From NCBI RefSeq assembly GCF_003570715.1, contig NZ_QXXQ01000011.1, positions 1-64,000 of the forward strand: DNA of 64,000 bases, in the 5' to 3' direction. The notes under the pieces are model-generated. The model was given only the letters and a program-made list of their open reading frames with translations, was not told the DNA's origin and ran no database searches. Made by a program: the position numbers and the translations under genes. Of this stretch, positions 25,887 through 35,520 are shown one piece after another (the stretch's first letter is position 1; the number at the start of each line of letters is the position of its first letter). This stretch comes from Gemmobacter lutimaris. GTDB taxonomy: Bacteria > Pseudomonadota > Alphaproteobacteria > Rhodobacterales > Rhodobacteraceae.

Positions 25887-26564
25887 ATGATCACCGCTGC
25901 CTTCCCCCCGAAAGAAGAAATCGCCCGCCTGACCGCCCGCGCCTTCTTGGAAATCGGCGCGGTGCATTTCAACGCGCGCGAACCCTTCACGCTGGCCTCC
26001 GGCCTGCCCTCACCGACCTATATCGACTGCCGCAAGCTGATCTCCTATCCGCGCATCCGTTCGATGCTGATGGATTTCATGGCCGTCACCGTGATGCGCG
26101 ACGCCGGGTTCGAGGCTTTCGACAATGTGGCGGGCGGGGAAACCGCCGGCATCCCCTTCGCCGCGCTGGTGGCCGAAAGGCTGGCGCTGCCGATGACTTA
26201 TGTGCGGAAAAAGCCCAAGGGCTATGGCCGCAATGCCCGGATCGAAGGCGCGATGACCGAAGGCCAGCGCGTGCTTCTGGTCGAGGATCTGACCACCGAT
26301 GGCGGCTCGAAACTGAGCTTCGTCGATGCGATCCGCGAAACCGGCGCGACCTGCGGCTGGACCTCGGTGATCTTCTACTACGGCATCTTCAAGGAAACCG
26401 AGGCGCGGCTGGCCGAACATGGTGTGCGGCTGAGCTATCTCTGCACCTGGTGGGACATGCTGGCCGAGGCGCGCGCGCAGGGCAGTTTCGACGCCGAGAC
26501 GCTGGCCGGGGTGGAGGAATTCCTGAACGATCCGCGCGGCTGGCAGGACGCCCGCAAGGGCTGA
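25887..26564 (+). CDS. pyrE: Orotate phosphoribosyltransferase
   Basis: PyrE joins orotate to PRPP to give OMP. The 225-residue protein has the PRPP-binding signature [14 protein letters not shown], the [17 protein letters not shown] loop with catalytic lysines, and an N-terminal [18 protein letters not shown] substrate segment. AAAGGA lies just before the ATG. Length is on the long side, as in many alphaproteobacterial OPRTases. It is followed by dnaB after 299 bases. Confidence 0.95.
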   Translation: MITAAFPPKEEIARLTARAFLEIGAVHFNAREPFTLASGLPSPTYIDCRKLISYPRIRSMLMDFMAVTVMRDAGFEAFDNVAGGETAGIPFAALVAERLALPMTYVRKKPKGYGRNARIEGAMTEGQRVLLVEDLTTDGGSKLSFVDAIRETGATCGWTSVIFYYGIFKETEARLAEHGVRLSYLCTWWDMLAEARAQGSFDAETLAGVEEFLNDPRGWQDARKG

Positions 26565-26863
26565 GCCCCATCGGCGGAACCACGCCGAGGCGAGGCGGCC
26601 GCCTGTGGGCGGATCGGGATAACTGCCCCGCCGAATCGCGCGGGTTTCGGTTTTTTCTGCCCTTCGCACCGCATCATGTGGTAGTATCATGGCGGCGCTC
26701 CACAAGGGGGCGTTGGCGGGCCAAATCAATCCACAGGCTTATCCCGCCACTTATGCGCCCTGTTTTACAAATTGCCCGAGCCGCGCCTCACAGGGTATCG
26801 CAGGGCGCGGGCGGCAGGCGCCAAACAAAAACGACAGGCCGACAGGCCGGGGCACGGGGTTTT
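26565..26863. other. Non-coding spacer between pyrE and dnaB
   Basis: These 299 bases hold no convincing gene; the dnaB frame stays open through them but lacks a start signal. There is a perfect AGGCGGCCGCCT palindrome near the left end and an A/T-rich stretch at about 26690-26780, likely to contain the dnaB promoter. I see no clear terminator with a T run other than the TTTTTT near 26650. Confidence 0.4.
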
Positions 26864-28351
26864 ATGAACGAGATCACGGCAGTCAAATCGGCCGAGACCG
26901 AAGACACGCTTCCGCACAACATCGAAGCCGAACAACAGCTTCTGGGCGCGATCCTGACGAATAACGACGTCTATGACCGTATCGCCAGTCTGGTGAAATC
27001 GGAACATTTCTATGATCCGGTCCATGCGCGCATCTTTGAAATCGCGGCTGCCCGCATCCAGAAGAACGCACTGGCCTCGCCGGTGACACTGAAGGCGTTT
27101 CTGGAGGATGACGCGGGCCTGAAGGAACTGGGCGGCCCGGCCTATCTGGTGCGCCTTGCCGGTGCCGCGATCAGCGCCTTTGCCGCGCGCGACTATGCGC
27201 AGATGATCTATGATCTTGCGGTGCGGCGCGAGTTGATCGGGCTGGGCCGCGACATTTCCGCCAAGGCAGCCAAGGTCGATCTGTCCTCGGAACCGCGCGA
27301 ACAGATCACCGAGGCGGAACAGCGGCTTTACAAGCTGGGCGAACAGGGCGTGGCCGAACGCGGCTTCCAGTCCTTCCTCAAGGCGGTGACCGAGGCGGTG
27401 AACAGCGCCAATGCCGCCTATCAGCGCGGCGGCGGTCTGGCGGGTATTTCCACCGGGCTGATCGACCTCGACAAGAAGCTGGGCGGATTGCACGAAAGCG
27501 ACCTGATCATCCTCGCCGGGCGCCCCTCGATGGGGAAAACCTCGCTGGCGACCAACATCGCCTTCAACGTGGCCAAAGCCTATCGCCGGGGCCGCAAGAC
27601 CGATGGTCAGGAAGGTGCGGTCGACGGTGGTGTCGTGGGTTTCTTCAGCCTCGAGATGAGCGCCGAGCAGTTGGCTGCGCGGATTCTCTCGGAAGCCTCG
27701 GAAGTGCCGTCGGAAAAGATCCGCCGGGGCGACATGGAGGAATTCGAGTTCCGCAAGTTCGTGGACGCCGCGAAAGAGCTGGAATCCTGCCCGCTTTACA
27801 TCGACGACACGCCCGCCCTGCCGATCAGTCAGGTCGCCGCCCGCGCCCGCCGCCTGAAGCGGACGCACGGGCTGGATGTTTTGATGATCGACTACCTTCA
27901 GCTTCTGAAAGGCTCGTCCAAAGGCTCCGAGGCGAACCGGGTGCAGGAGGTCAGCGAGATCACGCAAGGCCTGAAGGCCATTGCAAAAGAGCTGAACATC
28001 CCGGTCATCGCGCTGTCACAGCTGTCGCGTCAGGTGGAAAGCCGCGAGGACAAGCGTCCGCAATTGAGCGACCTGCGCGAATCCGGCTCCATCGAACAGG
28101 ATGCCGATGTGGTGATGTTCGTCTTCCGCGAGGAATATTATCGTGAACGCGAAAAGCCCGCGGATCACGAGCTTGAGAAGATGGCCGCCTGGCAGGACAT
28201 GATGTCGAAATGTCATGGCAAGGCCGAGGTCATCATCGGCAAGCAGCGCCACGGCCCGATTGGCACGGTGGAACTGAGCTTCGAGGGCCGTTTTACCCGC
28301 TTCGGCAATCTGGAGAAGCACTGGGAGCCGCGTGGCGACGAGGGGTTCTGA
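26864..28351 (+). CDS. dnaB: Replicative DNA helicase DnaB
   Basis: DnaB is the hexameric 5'-3' helicase of the replication fork. The 495-residue protein has the N-terminal DnaB domain (PHNIEAEQQLLGAILTNNDV), the linker, and a RecA-like core with Walker A GRPSMGKTS at about 219-227, FFSLEMSAEQLA, the Walker B VLMIDYLQLL, and the late LSDLRESGSIEQDADVVMF. The core contains a short insert (GRKTDGQEGAVDG). The start MNEITAVKSA at 26864 gives the family length; the frame remains open upstream without a start signal. Replication origin elements are not evident nearby. Confidence 0.95.
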   Translation: MNEITAVKSAETEDTLPHNIEAEQQLLGAILTNNDVYDRIASLVKSEHFYDPVHARIFEIAAARIQKNALASPVTLKAFLEDDAGLKELGGPAYLVRLAGAAISAFAARDYAQMIYDLAVRRELIGLGRDISAKAAKVDLSSEPREQITEAEQRLYKLGEQGVAERGFQSFLKAVTEAVNSANAAYQRGGGLAGISTGLIDLDKKLGGLHESDLIILAGRPSMGKTSLATNIAFNVAKAYRRGRKTDGQEGAVDGGVVGFFSLEMSAEQLAARILSEASEVPSEKIRRGDMEEFEFRKFVDAAKELESCPLYIDDTPALPISQVAARARRLKRTHGLDVLMIDYLQLLKGSSKGSEANRVQEVSEITQGLKAIAKELNIPVIALSQLSRQVESREDKRPQLSDLRESGSIEQDADVVMFVFREEYYREREKPADHELEKMAAWQDMMSKCHGKAEVIIGKQRHGPIGTVELSFEGRFTRFGNLEKHWEPRGDEGF

Positions 28352-28378
28352 GGCTCGGGCCCGCCGCCTTGCGCGGCC

Positions 28379-28402
28379 GCAGATTTCTTCAAGGAAATTT
28401 GC
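28379..28402. repeat. A/T-rich hairpin downstream of dnaB
   Basis: GCAGATTTCTT and AAGGAAATTTGC-type arms form a 24-base hairpin with two G-T pairs, 28 bases after the dnaB stop. It belongs to the same GCAAATTTCTT-armed class as the elements at 44344 and, more loosely, 8123. It may work as a terminator. Confidence 0.5.
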
Positions 28403-28483
28403 AAATCCGCTGGAACGGATCTGGTGCGCCGGGCGGCCGCCATTTCCCCTTGACCTTCCCGCCCGCCCTGTCAAAACCGCTTC

Positions 28484-29545
28484 ATGGCTACCGCGACCCT
28501 GACCATTGACCTTGATGCCATCGCCGCCAACTGGCGCGCGCTGGACCGGATGAGTGACCCGACCACCCAGACTGCTGCGGTGGTGAAAGCCGATGCCTAT
28601 GGGCTTGGCGCCAAACGCGTTGTGCGTGCGCTGGCCGAGGCCGGGGCGCGGCGCTTCTTCGTGGCGGTGGCCGAGGAAGGCGCCGCCGTGCGGCAGGCGC
28701 TTGGCCCCGGCCCGCAGATCTGCGTGCTGTCCGGCCATATGGCCGGCGACACCGAGATGGTGCATGACCTCGACCTGACGCCAATGCTCAATTCGGTGGA
28801 ACAGATCACCCGGCATCTGGAAAGCCTGCCCGGCCATCCATTCGGCATCCAGCTTGACACCGGGATGAACCGTCTGGGGCTGGAAGCCCCGGAATGGGAG
28901 GCGGTGGCGGCGCTGGTGCTGGAACAGGGCCCGGAACTGGTGATGAGCCATCTGGCCTGCGCCGACGAGCCTGATCACCCGCTGAATGCCGCACAACTGG
29001 CCGAATTTCACGCCATGACCGACGGCATCGGTGTGCCGCGCAGCCTTGCGGCAACCGGCGGCATCCTGCTGGGGGCGGATTACCATTTCGAACTGACCCG
29101 CCCCGGAGTGGGTCTGTATGGCGGCCGCCCGTGGGAAAGCGCGCAGCCGGTGGTGGCCCTGGCCCTGCCGGTCATCCAGATCCGCGAGGTCGCGGCGGGC
29201 GAGATCGTGGGCTATTCCTGCGGCTATACTGCCGAGGAGCCGCGGCTGATCGCCACCGTTGCCGCTGGCTATGCGGACGGGCTGACCCGGCGCTATTCAA
29301 ATGCGGCGACGCTGTGGGACGGGGCGGTGCCCTGCCCCGTGGTCGGCCGCGTGTCGATGGACCTGATCACTGTCGATGTCAGCCATCTGCGCGACATCCC
29401 CCGCACGCTGGACCTGCTGGGACCGATGCAGGGGGTGGATGATCTGGCCGATATTGCCGGGACCATCGGCTATGAGGTGCTGACCTCGCTGGGCCATCGC
29501 TATACCCGCCGTTACGCCACCACCGCCACCCGGGGGCAGGTGTGA
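28484..29545 (+). CDS. alr: Alanine racemase
   Basis: This PLP enzyme makes D-alanine for peptidoglycan. The 353-residue protein has the PLP lysine at 35 ([12 protein letters not shown]), the barrel motif [11 protein letters not shown], the RPGVGLYGG segment, and the C-terminal catalytic-Tyr region [12 protein letters not shown] followed by [12 protein letters not shown]. The stop overlaps the next gene's GTG start (GTGA), so it is coupled to the ABC permease. Confidence 0.94.
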   Translation: MATATLTIDLDAIAANWRALDRMSDPTTQTAAVVKADAYGLGAKRVVRALAEAGARRFFVAVAEEGAAVRQALGPGPQICVLSGHMAGDTEMVHDLDLTPMLNSVEQITRHLESLPGHPFGIQLDTGMNRLGLEAPEWEAVAALVLEQGPELVMSHLACADEPDHPLNAAQLAEFHAMTDGIGVPRSLAATGGILLGADYHFELTRPGVGLYGGRPWESAQPVVALALPVIQIREVAAGEIVGYSCGYTAEEPRLIATVAAGYADGLTRRYSNAATLWDGAVPCPVVGRVSMDLITVDVSHLRDIPRTLDLLGPMQGVDDLADIAGTIGYEVLTSLGHRYTRRYATTATRGQV

Positions 29546-30321
29546 GCCTTCTGTCGCCGGTTGCCGCGCTGGGGCGCGTGACGCTGGGTCTGCTGGCGCA
29601 TCTGGGCCGGGTGGCCATCTTTGCCGCGCAGGTGGTCAGCCACATCTTCCGCCCGCCGTGGTATCCGCGCGAGTTCTTTCATGCGCTGATGCAGATCGGC
29701 TGGTTCTCGCTGCCGGTCGTGGGGCTGACAGCCCTGTTCACCGGCGGCGCGCTGGCCTTGCAGATCTATGCCGGCGGCGCGCGCTTCAGCGCCGAGGCGG
29801 TGGTGCCCGCCATCGTGGCCATCGGCATGGTGCGCGAGCTTGGGCCGGTGCTGGGCGGTCTGATGGTGGCGGCGCGCGTCGCCTCCTCCATCGCGGCGGA
29901 AATCGGCACGATGAAGGTGACGGAACAGATTGACGCGCTGGTCACCCTGTCCACCAACCCGCTGAAATACCTAGCGGTGCCGCGCGTAGTCGCCGCGACG
30001 CTGGCGGTGCCGGTGCTGGTGGGCGTGGGCGATGCCATCGGCATCATGGGCGGCTGGCTGGTCGGCGTGAACCGGCTGCATTTCAATTCCGCCGCCTATC
30101 TGAAGAACACAATGGATTTTCTTGAGGTCTGGGACGTGTCCTCGGGCCTGATCAAGGGCGCGGCCTTCGGCTTTCTGGTGGCGCTGATGGGCTGCTATCA
30201 CGGCATGCATTCGGGGCGTGGCGCGCAGGGTGTGGGGGCTGCGACCAAGGCCGCCGTGGTGTCTGCCTCGGTGCTGATCTTCGCGGCAAACTACCTGCTG
30301 ACGGAGCTGTTCTTCTCATGA
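29542..30321 (+). CDS. mlaE: MlaE-family ABC transporter permease
   Basis: This inner-membrane permease belongs to the Mla/Mce type, which moves phospholipids between membranes. The 259-residue protein has about five to six helices and the family signature [18 protein letters not shown] followed by [16 protein letters not shown] at about 101-138. It starts with GTG 29542, overlapping alr by four bases, and its stop overlaps the ATPase gene. The substrate-binding MlaD and periplasmic MlaC genes expected from the E. coli operon are not adjacent. The name is by family only. Confidence 0.87.
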   Translation: MSLLSPVAALGRVTLGLLAHLGRVAIFAAQVVSHIFRPPWYPREFFHALMQIGWFSLPVVGLTALFTGGALALQIYAGGARFSAEAVVPAIVAIGMVRELGPVLGGLMVAARVASSIAAEIGTMKVTEQIDALVTLSTNPLKYLAVPRVVAATLAVPVLVGVGDAIGIMGGWLVGVNRLHFNSAAYLKNTMDFLEVWDVSSGLIKGAAFGFLVALMGCYHGMHSGRGAQGVGAATKAAVVSASVLIFAANYLLTELFFS

Positions 30322-31064
30322 TCGAGCTTTCCGGCGTCCACAAGACCTTCGGCAGCAACAAGGTGTTGCGCGGCGTGGATCTGACCATTGCCAGCGGCAC
30401 CTCCATGGTCATCATCGGCGGTTCGGGCACCGGCAAGTCGGTGCTGTTGAAATCCATTCTCGGGCTGGTGACGCCGGATGCGGGCCAGATCACGCTGGAC
30501 GGGCAGGATGTGACGCGGGGCGACCGCGATGCCTTTCTCGCGCGGTTTGGCATGTTGTTTCAGGGCGGCGCGCTGTTCGACAGCATGCGCATCTGGGAAA
30601 ACGTCGCCTTCCGCCTGCTGCGTGGCACGCTGAAACGGCCCAAGGCCGAAGCGCGCGAGATCGCCATTGAAAAGCTGCGCCGCGTCGGCCTTGGCCCGCA
30701 GGTCGCAGACCTTTATCCGGCAGAGCTTTCGGGCGGGATGCAGAAGCGCGTCAGCCTCGCCCGCGCCATCGCGGCCGAGCCGGAGATCATCTTCTTCGAC
30801 GAGCCGACCACCGGGCTGGACCCGATCATGTCGGGCGTCATCAATGATCTGATCCGCGAGATCGTGACCGAAATGGGCGCGACCGCCATGACGATCACGC
30901 ATGACATGTCCTCGGTCCGGGCCATCGCCGACAATGTGGCGATGCTGCATGGCGGCAAGGTGCGGTGGACCGGGCCGGTTTCGGAAATGGATGCGACGCC
31001 AGACCCTTACGTCCAGCAGTTCATCCATGGTCGCGCCGAAGGCCCCATCGAATCGCTGCGCTGA
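30318..31064 (+). CDS. mlaF: ABC transporter ATPase of the MlaF type
   Basis: The 248-residue ATPase has Walker A GGSGTGKSVLLK, the signature LSGGMQKRVSLARAI (the M-Q-K-R variant typical of Mla/Mce ATPases), and Walker B IIFFDEPTTGLDP. Its ATG overlaps the permease stop (ATGA), so the two form one complex. It powers the MlaE-type permease. No MCE-domain partner is in the window. Confidence 0.88.
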   Translation: MIELSGVHKTFGSNKVLRGVDLTIASGTSMVIIGGSGTGKSVLLKSILGLVTPDAGQITLDGQDVTRGDRDAFLARFGMLFQGGALFDSMRIWENVAFRLLRGTLKRPKAEAREIAIEKLRRVGLGPQVADLYPAELSGGMQKRVSLARAIAAEPEIIFFDEPTTGLDPIMSGVINDLIREIVTEMGATAMTITHDMSSVRAIADNVAMLHGGKVRWTGPVSEMDATPDPYVQQFIHGRAEGPIESLR

Positions 31065-31239
31065 TCACGGCCGCGCCCTCGCCGGTTTCCCGCTCTGATT
31101 GCACCCGGCGTTTCCGCCGTGGAAACAATACATGCGATCCACTGGATTTTTCAGGCGTTTTCCGCAATCATGGCGAAAATGTGTTGCCTTTGAGGCGTCG
31201 AGCGGAATTCTGGAACAAATTCGTTAACGGGGGTTTCGC

Positions 31240-32034
31240 ATGTTCGACAGTCACGGTCCTCTGGTCCGGCAGGCCCAGGGCGTTGCACAATCCCTCGCTT
31301 TCGGGGCCATCGTCTCGGTTACCGCTTTCCTCTGCCTTTCCAGCCTGCTGGCGGCGCTTGGTCAGATGCCATGGCCGAGCATGACACTGTCATGGGGCGA
31401 TGTGCCGCTGCCCGATGCCGGCATGTGGGTGCAACTGGCGCTGACCCTCCTGATGCTTTGTATCTGCTTCTTCATCCCGGCAAATGCCCGCATGGCGAAG
31501 CTGGAAAAGACCCATCGGTCGTTCCAGATCGGGATGGAAGATGTGAAGCGCGCCTACAGCCTTGCCCATGCCGCCGACCGGACAGGCGTGTTCAGCCTGT
31601 CGAACGAGTTCGAATCGATGCGACAGCGGATGGAGCTTCTGCGCAGGCACCCCGACCTGCGCCATGTTGAACCCGAGCTGCTGGAACTGGCGGCGCAGAT
31701 GTCCTTCCAGTCGCGCGATCTGGCCCGCGCCTATTCCGATGACAAGGTGAACCGCGCGCGCGAATTCCTGAAGGCGCGGCAATCCGATGCCGATCTGCTG
31801 GCGGAACGTATCAAGCTGGCGCGCATGACCTGCGATGAACTCAAGCGCTGGCTGACCGATGTGGAGGCCGAGGAACGCCGCAACCATACCCAGATCCGGC
31901 GGCTGGAGGCCGATCTGCGCGAGGTTCTACCCGCGCTCGGCTATGATTTCGACGAACCGCGCGAGGCGAATGTGGTGCCGCTGGCGCTGCACAACGGCAA
32001 GACCGACGGACCGAAGAGCGACGGGCTGCACTGA
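31240..32034 (+). CDS. Uncharacterised membrane protein with long coiled coil
   Basis: The 264-residue protein has two membrane helices at about 17-40 and 62-80, then a highly charged helical region (83-230) with heptad-like spacing. A basic/acidic mix (KLEKTHRSFQIGMEDVKRAY, EAEERRNHTQIRRLEADLRE) suggests a cytoplasmic coiled coil. I recognise no enzyme motif. It lies 175 bases after mlaF and just before a pqiA-type gene. Similar proteins are sometimes labelled DNA repair protein, which nothing here supports. It may be an assembly or scaffolding partner of the membrane-lipid genes. Confidence 0.7.
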   Translation: MFDSHGPLVRQAQGVAQSLAFGAIVSVTAFLCLSSLLAALGQMPWPSMTLSWGDVPLPDAGMWVQLALTLLMLCICFFIPANARMAKLEKTHRSFQIGMEDVKRAYSLAHAADRTGVFSLSNEFESMRQRMELLRRHPDLRHVEPELLELAAQMSFQSRDLARAYSDDKVNRAREFLKARQSDADLLAERIKLARMTCDELKRWLTDVEAEERRNHTQIRRLEADLREVLPALGYDFDEPREANVVPLALHNGKTDGPKSDGLH

Positions 32035-32080
32035 TCGGGGCGCCTTGCGGCGGCCCGCATTTGCCCCCATGGTCGCGGCC

Positions 32081-32497
32081 ATGTCGCGCTATGTGAATCT
32101 CGCCCTTGTGCTGCTGTTCCCCGTATCCTGGTTCGCGCCGCTGCTGCGCGCAGGGATCTTGCCGGTGTTCGGCCTGTCGGAAATCTCGGTCATTTCCGGG
32201 CTGCAATCCTTGTGGCAAAGCGATGCCGTGCTGGCGCTGGTCGTCACTTTCTGCGCGGTCTTTGCGCCCATGATGAAGGTTCTGGGTCGCGCCTTGCGTG
32301 ATTTCGGCCTGCTGGACGTGCGTGCCGAACCGGCACTGGCCGTGCTAGGCAAGTTGGCCATGGCCGATGTGTTCCTGATCGCGCTTTATGTCGTGATCGT
32401 GAAGGGCGTGGGGCTTGCCACGGTCGAGGTGGCATGGGGACTTTACCTGTTCACCGCCCTCATCCTGATCTCGCTGTTTCTACGGAGCCCGAAATGA
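32081..32497 (+). CDS. Short paraquat-inducible protein A (PqiA-like) membrane protein
   Basis: The 138-residue protein has about four hydrophobic segments. It resembles the PqiA domain in its second half: [18 protein letters not shown], then [20 protein letters not shown] and [14 protein letters not shown]. Full-length PqiA has two such modules plus zinc-ribbon cysteines. This is a single module without cysteine pairs. PqiA works with MCE-type lipid carriers in the envelope, which fits the mlaE/mlaF genes upstream. ATG 32069 is an alternative start. The stop overlaps the next gene as ATGA. Confidence 0.75.
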   Translation: MSRYVNLALVLLFPVSWFAPLLRAGILPVFGLSEISVISGLQSLWQSDAVLALVVTFCAVFAPMMKVLGRALRDFGLLDVRAEPALAVLGKLAMADVFLIALYVVIVKGVGLATVEVAWGLYLFTALILISLFLRSPK

Positions 32498-33471
32498 CCC
32501 GTCCCCCGCTGTCGCTGCTCGATCTGACCCGTGTGCGCGAGGATCAGGGGCCCGCTCAGGCGCTGCACAATGCGGCATCTGTTGCAGCGCATGTCGAATC
32601 GCTGGGCTTTGCCCGCTACTGGGTGGCAGAGCATCACAATATGGTCGGCGTCGCCTCGGCCGCGACGCCCGTGGTTATCGCCCATGTCGGCGCCGCGACC
32701 TCGCGCATCCGCATTGGCGCAGGGGGCGTCATGCTGCCCAATCACGCGCCCTATGTGGTGGCCGAACAATTCGGCACGCTGGCGCAACTGTTCCCCGGCC
32801 GGATCGACCTTGGCCTTGGCCGCGCGCCGGGCACCGACGGCGCGACGCTGATCCGCGCGCTGCGCCGCAACCCGCATGGGGCCGATCATTTCCCGCAGGA
32901 TGTGGTGGAGCTGATGGGCTGGTTCGCGCCCGAAAACAATCTGGGCATCACCGCCGTTCCCGCCGCCGGGACCGAGGTGCAGACCATCATCCTCGGCTCG
33001 TCGCATTTCGGTGCGATGTTGGCCGCCGAACTGGGCCTGCCCTATGCTTTCGCCTCGCATTTCGCCCCTGCGGCATTGCATGAGGCGCTGCATCTTTACC
33101 GCGCGCATTTCAAACCCTCGGACCGGCTGAAGGCGCCGCATGCCATCGTTGCCGCCAATGTGGTCTGCGCCGAAACCGAGGCCGAGGCGCGGCATCTGTT
33201 CACCACCATGCAGAAGGGCTTTCTGGGCCTGATCCGCAACAACCGCCGCTATCAGATGCCGCCCGGCGATCTGGACTGGACGCCGCGCGAACAGGCGCAT
33301 GTGGCAGCAATGCTCAGCAGCCATGCCGTCGGCACCCCGGATCAGGTGCGCGCGGGGCTGGAAGGGATCATCGCCGCCACGCAGGCGGATGAGCTGATCC
33401 TCGTCACCGATACCTGGGATTTCGAAGCGCGCAAACGCTCGCTGACCCTGACCGCCGAGGCGTGGGTCTGA
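32494..33471 (+). CDS. LLM-class (luciferase-like) flavin-dependent oxidoreductase
   Basis: The 325-residue TIM-barrel protein has the family opening [19 protein letters not shown]. It continues with [11 protein letters not shown], then [21 protein letters not shown] and [13 protein letters not shown], which matches the bacterial luciferase-like MsnO8 branch. It should use FMNH2 or F420-like cofactors; the substrate is unknown. It is coupled on both sides, ATGA with pqiA and TGATG with radA, so it belongs to this housekeeping operon. Confidence 0.9.
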   Translation: MTRPPLSLLDLTRVREDQGPAQALHNAASVAAHVESLGFARYWVAEHHNMVGVASAATPVVIAHVGAATSRIRIGAGGVMLPNHAPYVVAEQFGTLAQLFPGRIDLGLGRAPGTDGATLIRALRRNPHGADHFPQDVVELMGWFAPENNLGITAVPAAGTEVQTIILGSSHFGAMLAAELGLPYAFASHFAPAALHEALHLYRAHFKPSDRLKAPHAIVAANVVCAETEAEARHLFTTMQKGFLGLIRNNRRYQMPPGDLDWTPREQAHVAAMLSSHAVGTPDQVRAGLEGIIAATQADELILVTDTWDFEARKRSLTLTAEAWV

Positions 33472-34826
33472 TGGCGAAGGCAACGGTCAGCTACGTCTGT
33501 TCCGCCTGCGGGGCGGCCTATACCAAATGGGCGGGCAAATGCGACGCCTGCGGGGCGTGGAACTCCATCGCCGAGGAAGCGGCCCTGTCCGCCGGGCCCA
33601 AACCCACCGCGCGCGGTCGCACCATCCCCCTGACCGATCTGGCGACCGAGGAAGCCCCGCCGCCCCGCGCCCAAAGCGGCATTGGCGAGCTGGACCGCGT
33701 GCTGGGTGGTGGCCTCGTCCCCGCCTCGGCCATTCTGGTCGGTGGCGATCCGGGCATCGGAAAATCGACGCTGCTTCTGCAAGCCGCCGCCAGTTTCGCA
33801 CGCAAGGGGCTGAAATGCCTGTATATCTCGGGCGAGGAAGCGGCGGCGCAGGTCCGCATGCGCGCGCAACGCCTTGGCCTGCAACAGGCCCCCGTCGGCC
33901 TTGGCGCCGAAACCAACCTGCGCGACATCCTGACCACACTGGATACCGAACGCCCGGCACTGGCCATCATTGATTCGATCCAGACCATGTGGCTCGATAA
34001 TGTCGAAAGCGCACCCGGCTCGGTCAGCCAGGTGCGCGCCGCCGCGCATGAGTTGGTAAACTTCGCCAAACGCCGCGGCACGGCGGTGGTGATCGTGGGC
34101 CATGTGACGAAGGAAGGCGCCATTGCCGGACCCCGCGTGCTGGAACATATGGTTGATACCGTCCTTTATTTTGAGGGCGAGCGCGGCCACCAGTTCCGCA
34201 TCCTGCGCGCGGTGAAGAACCGCTTTGGTCCCGCCGATGAAATCGGCGTGTTCGAAATGGCAGGCGACGGGCTGACCGAAGTGCTGAACCCCTCGGCCCT
34301 GTTTCTGTCGGACCGCGAGGCCGCCACCCCCGGCTCTGCCGTCTTTGCCGGGATCGAGGGCACGCGCCCGGTGCTGACCGAGATTCAGGCGCTGGTCGCG
34401 CCCTCCAACCTCGGCACGCCGCGCCGCACGGTCGTCGGGCTCGATTCGGGGCGGCTTTCCACCATCCTCGCGGTGCTGGAGGCGCGTTGCGGCATCCCCT
34501 TCGCCGGGCTTGATGTCTTCCTGAACGTCGCGGGCGGCATGCGCGTCACAGAACCCGCCGCCGACATGGCCGTGGCCGCAGCACTTCTGAGCGCGCGCGA
34601 GGATGTGGCAATTCCGCCCGACATGGTGCTTTTCGGGGAAATCTCGCTGTCAGGTGCCCTGCGTCCGGTCGGCCAGACCGAAAACAGGTTGAAAGAAGCG
34701 GCGAAACTTGGTTTTTCACAGGCGACACTGCCCGCCCGGTCGAAATCCGGGCAGGCCGAGGGAATGCGCCTGCGCGAGATGGCCGATCTGACGGCCCTTG
34801 TCGGCGAAATGTTCGGGGCAGGATAA
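33471..34826 (+). CDS. radA: DNA repair protein RadA
   Basis: This RecA-like branch-migration helicase of recombination has 451 residues. It shows the N-terminal zinc ribbon (Cys10, Cys13, Cys24, Cys27), Walker A GGDPGIGKST at 91-100, the RadA-specific KNRFG motif (RAVKNRFGPADEIG), and a C-terminal Lon-type domain (GLDVFLNVAGGMRVTEPAAD). The ATG overlaps the previous stop as TGATG. Length and order are normal. Confidence 0.95.
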   Translation: MAKATVSYVCSACGAAYTKWAGKCDACGAWNSIAEEAALSAGPKPTARGRTIPLTDLATEEAPPPRAQSGIGELDRVLGGGLVPASAILVGGDPGIGKSTLLLQAAASFARKGLKCLYISGEEAAAQVRMRAQRLGLQQAPVGLGAETNLRDILTTLDTERPALAIIDSIQTMWLDNVESAPGSVSQVRAAAHELVNFAKRRGTAVVIVGHVTKEGAIAGPRVLEHMVDTVLYFEGERGHQFRILRAVKNRFGPADEIGVFEMAGDGLTEVLNPSALFLSDREAATPGSAVFAGIEGTRPVLTEIQALVAPSNLGTPRRTVVGLDSGRLSTILAVLEARCGIPFAGLDVFLNVAGGMRVTEPAADMAVAAALLSAREDVAIPPDMVLFGEISLSGALRPVGQTENRLKEAAKLGFSQATLPARSKSGQAEGMRLREMADLTALVGEMFGAG

Positions 34827-34845
34827 GCCCCGAGGGGAGACGGGA

Positions 34846-35442
34846 ATGGAAGGTTTCACCATCATTGACGGCGTGGTGGCCGGGGTCATCGTGCTGTCGG
34901 CGATCCTCGCCTATTCGCGCGGTCTGATCCGCGAGGCCATGGCCATCCTTGGCTGGATCGGCGCGGCACTGCTGGCCTATCTGTTTGCCGCCGAGGCACA
35001 GCCACTGGTGAAGGAACTGCCGGTCGTCGGCCCGATGCTGGCGGACAGCTGCGAACTTTCGGTCATCGCCGCCTTCGCCGCCGTCTTTGCCGTGGGGCTT
35101 GTGGTCGCCGCGATCTTCACGCCACTGCTGTCGGGCTGGGTCAACCAGACGATGCTCGGCGGTCTCGACCAGGGGCTTGGCTTCCTGTTCGGCGTCATTC
35201 GCGGCGTCGTCCTCGTCGCCATTGCCTTCATCGTCTATGACCGTGCGGTGGCCGACAATTCCATCCCCATGGTGGACAACTCGCGCTCGGCCAAGGTTTT
35301 TGCCTCGTTCCAAGGGAATATCGACGATCAGATCCCCTCGGATGCGCCGGGCTGGATCGTCAGCAAATACGAAGGGCTGGTGGGGATCTGTGCCGCCCCG
35401 ACACAACCCGCCTCACCCGAGGCCCCGGCAGCGAACAACTGA
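34846..35442 (+). CDS. cvpA: CvpA family membrane protein
   Basis: The 198-residue protein has four hydrophobic helices and the CvpA opening FTIIDGVVAGVIVLSAILAY, then SRGLIREAMAILGWIGAAL. CvpA proteins (first seen in colicin V production, often beside purF) help envelope stability. The C-terminus is proline/alanine-rich (PASPEAPAANN). GGGGAGA lies shortly upstream of the ATG. It is followed by a perfect hairpin and then purF, the classical cvpA-purF order. Confidence 0.9.
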   Translation: MEGFTIIDGVVAGVIVLSAILAYSRGLIREAMAILGWIGAALLAYLFAAEAQPLVKELPVVGPMLADSCELSVIAAFAAVFAVGLVVAAIFTPLLSGWVNQTMLGGLDQGLGFLFGVIRGVVLVAIAFIVYDRAVADNSIPMVDNSRSAKVFASFQGNIDDQIPSDAPGWIVSKYEGLVGICAAPTQPASPEAPAANN

Positions 35443-35448
35443 ATGTGT

Positions 35449-35473
35449 AAGGGGCGTGACACTCACGCCCCTT
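35449..35473 (+). terminator. Perfect hairpin between cvpA and purF
   Basis: An 11-bp stem, AAGGGGCGTGA (35449-35459) and TCACGCCCCTT (35463-35473), has a CAC triloop. It starts six bases after the cvpA stop. It has no T run, so it may be a partial terminator, an attenuator or a purine-regulatory element in front of purF. Confidence 0.6.
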
Positions 35474-35520
35474 CGCATTACATGGGGCGCGAAAGCCCCC
35501 CTCGGATTCGGAGAGCCACC

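Noticed and set aside
26721-26745. DnaA-box-like CAATCCACA near dnaB suggesting an origin
   Set aside because: It is a single imperfect match (two mismatches to TTATCCACA) without a cluster or A/T-rich unwinding element.
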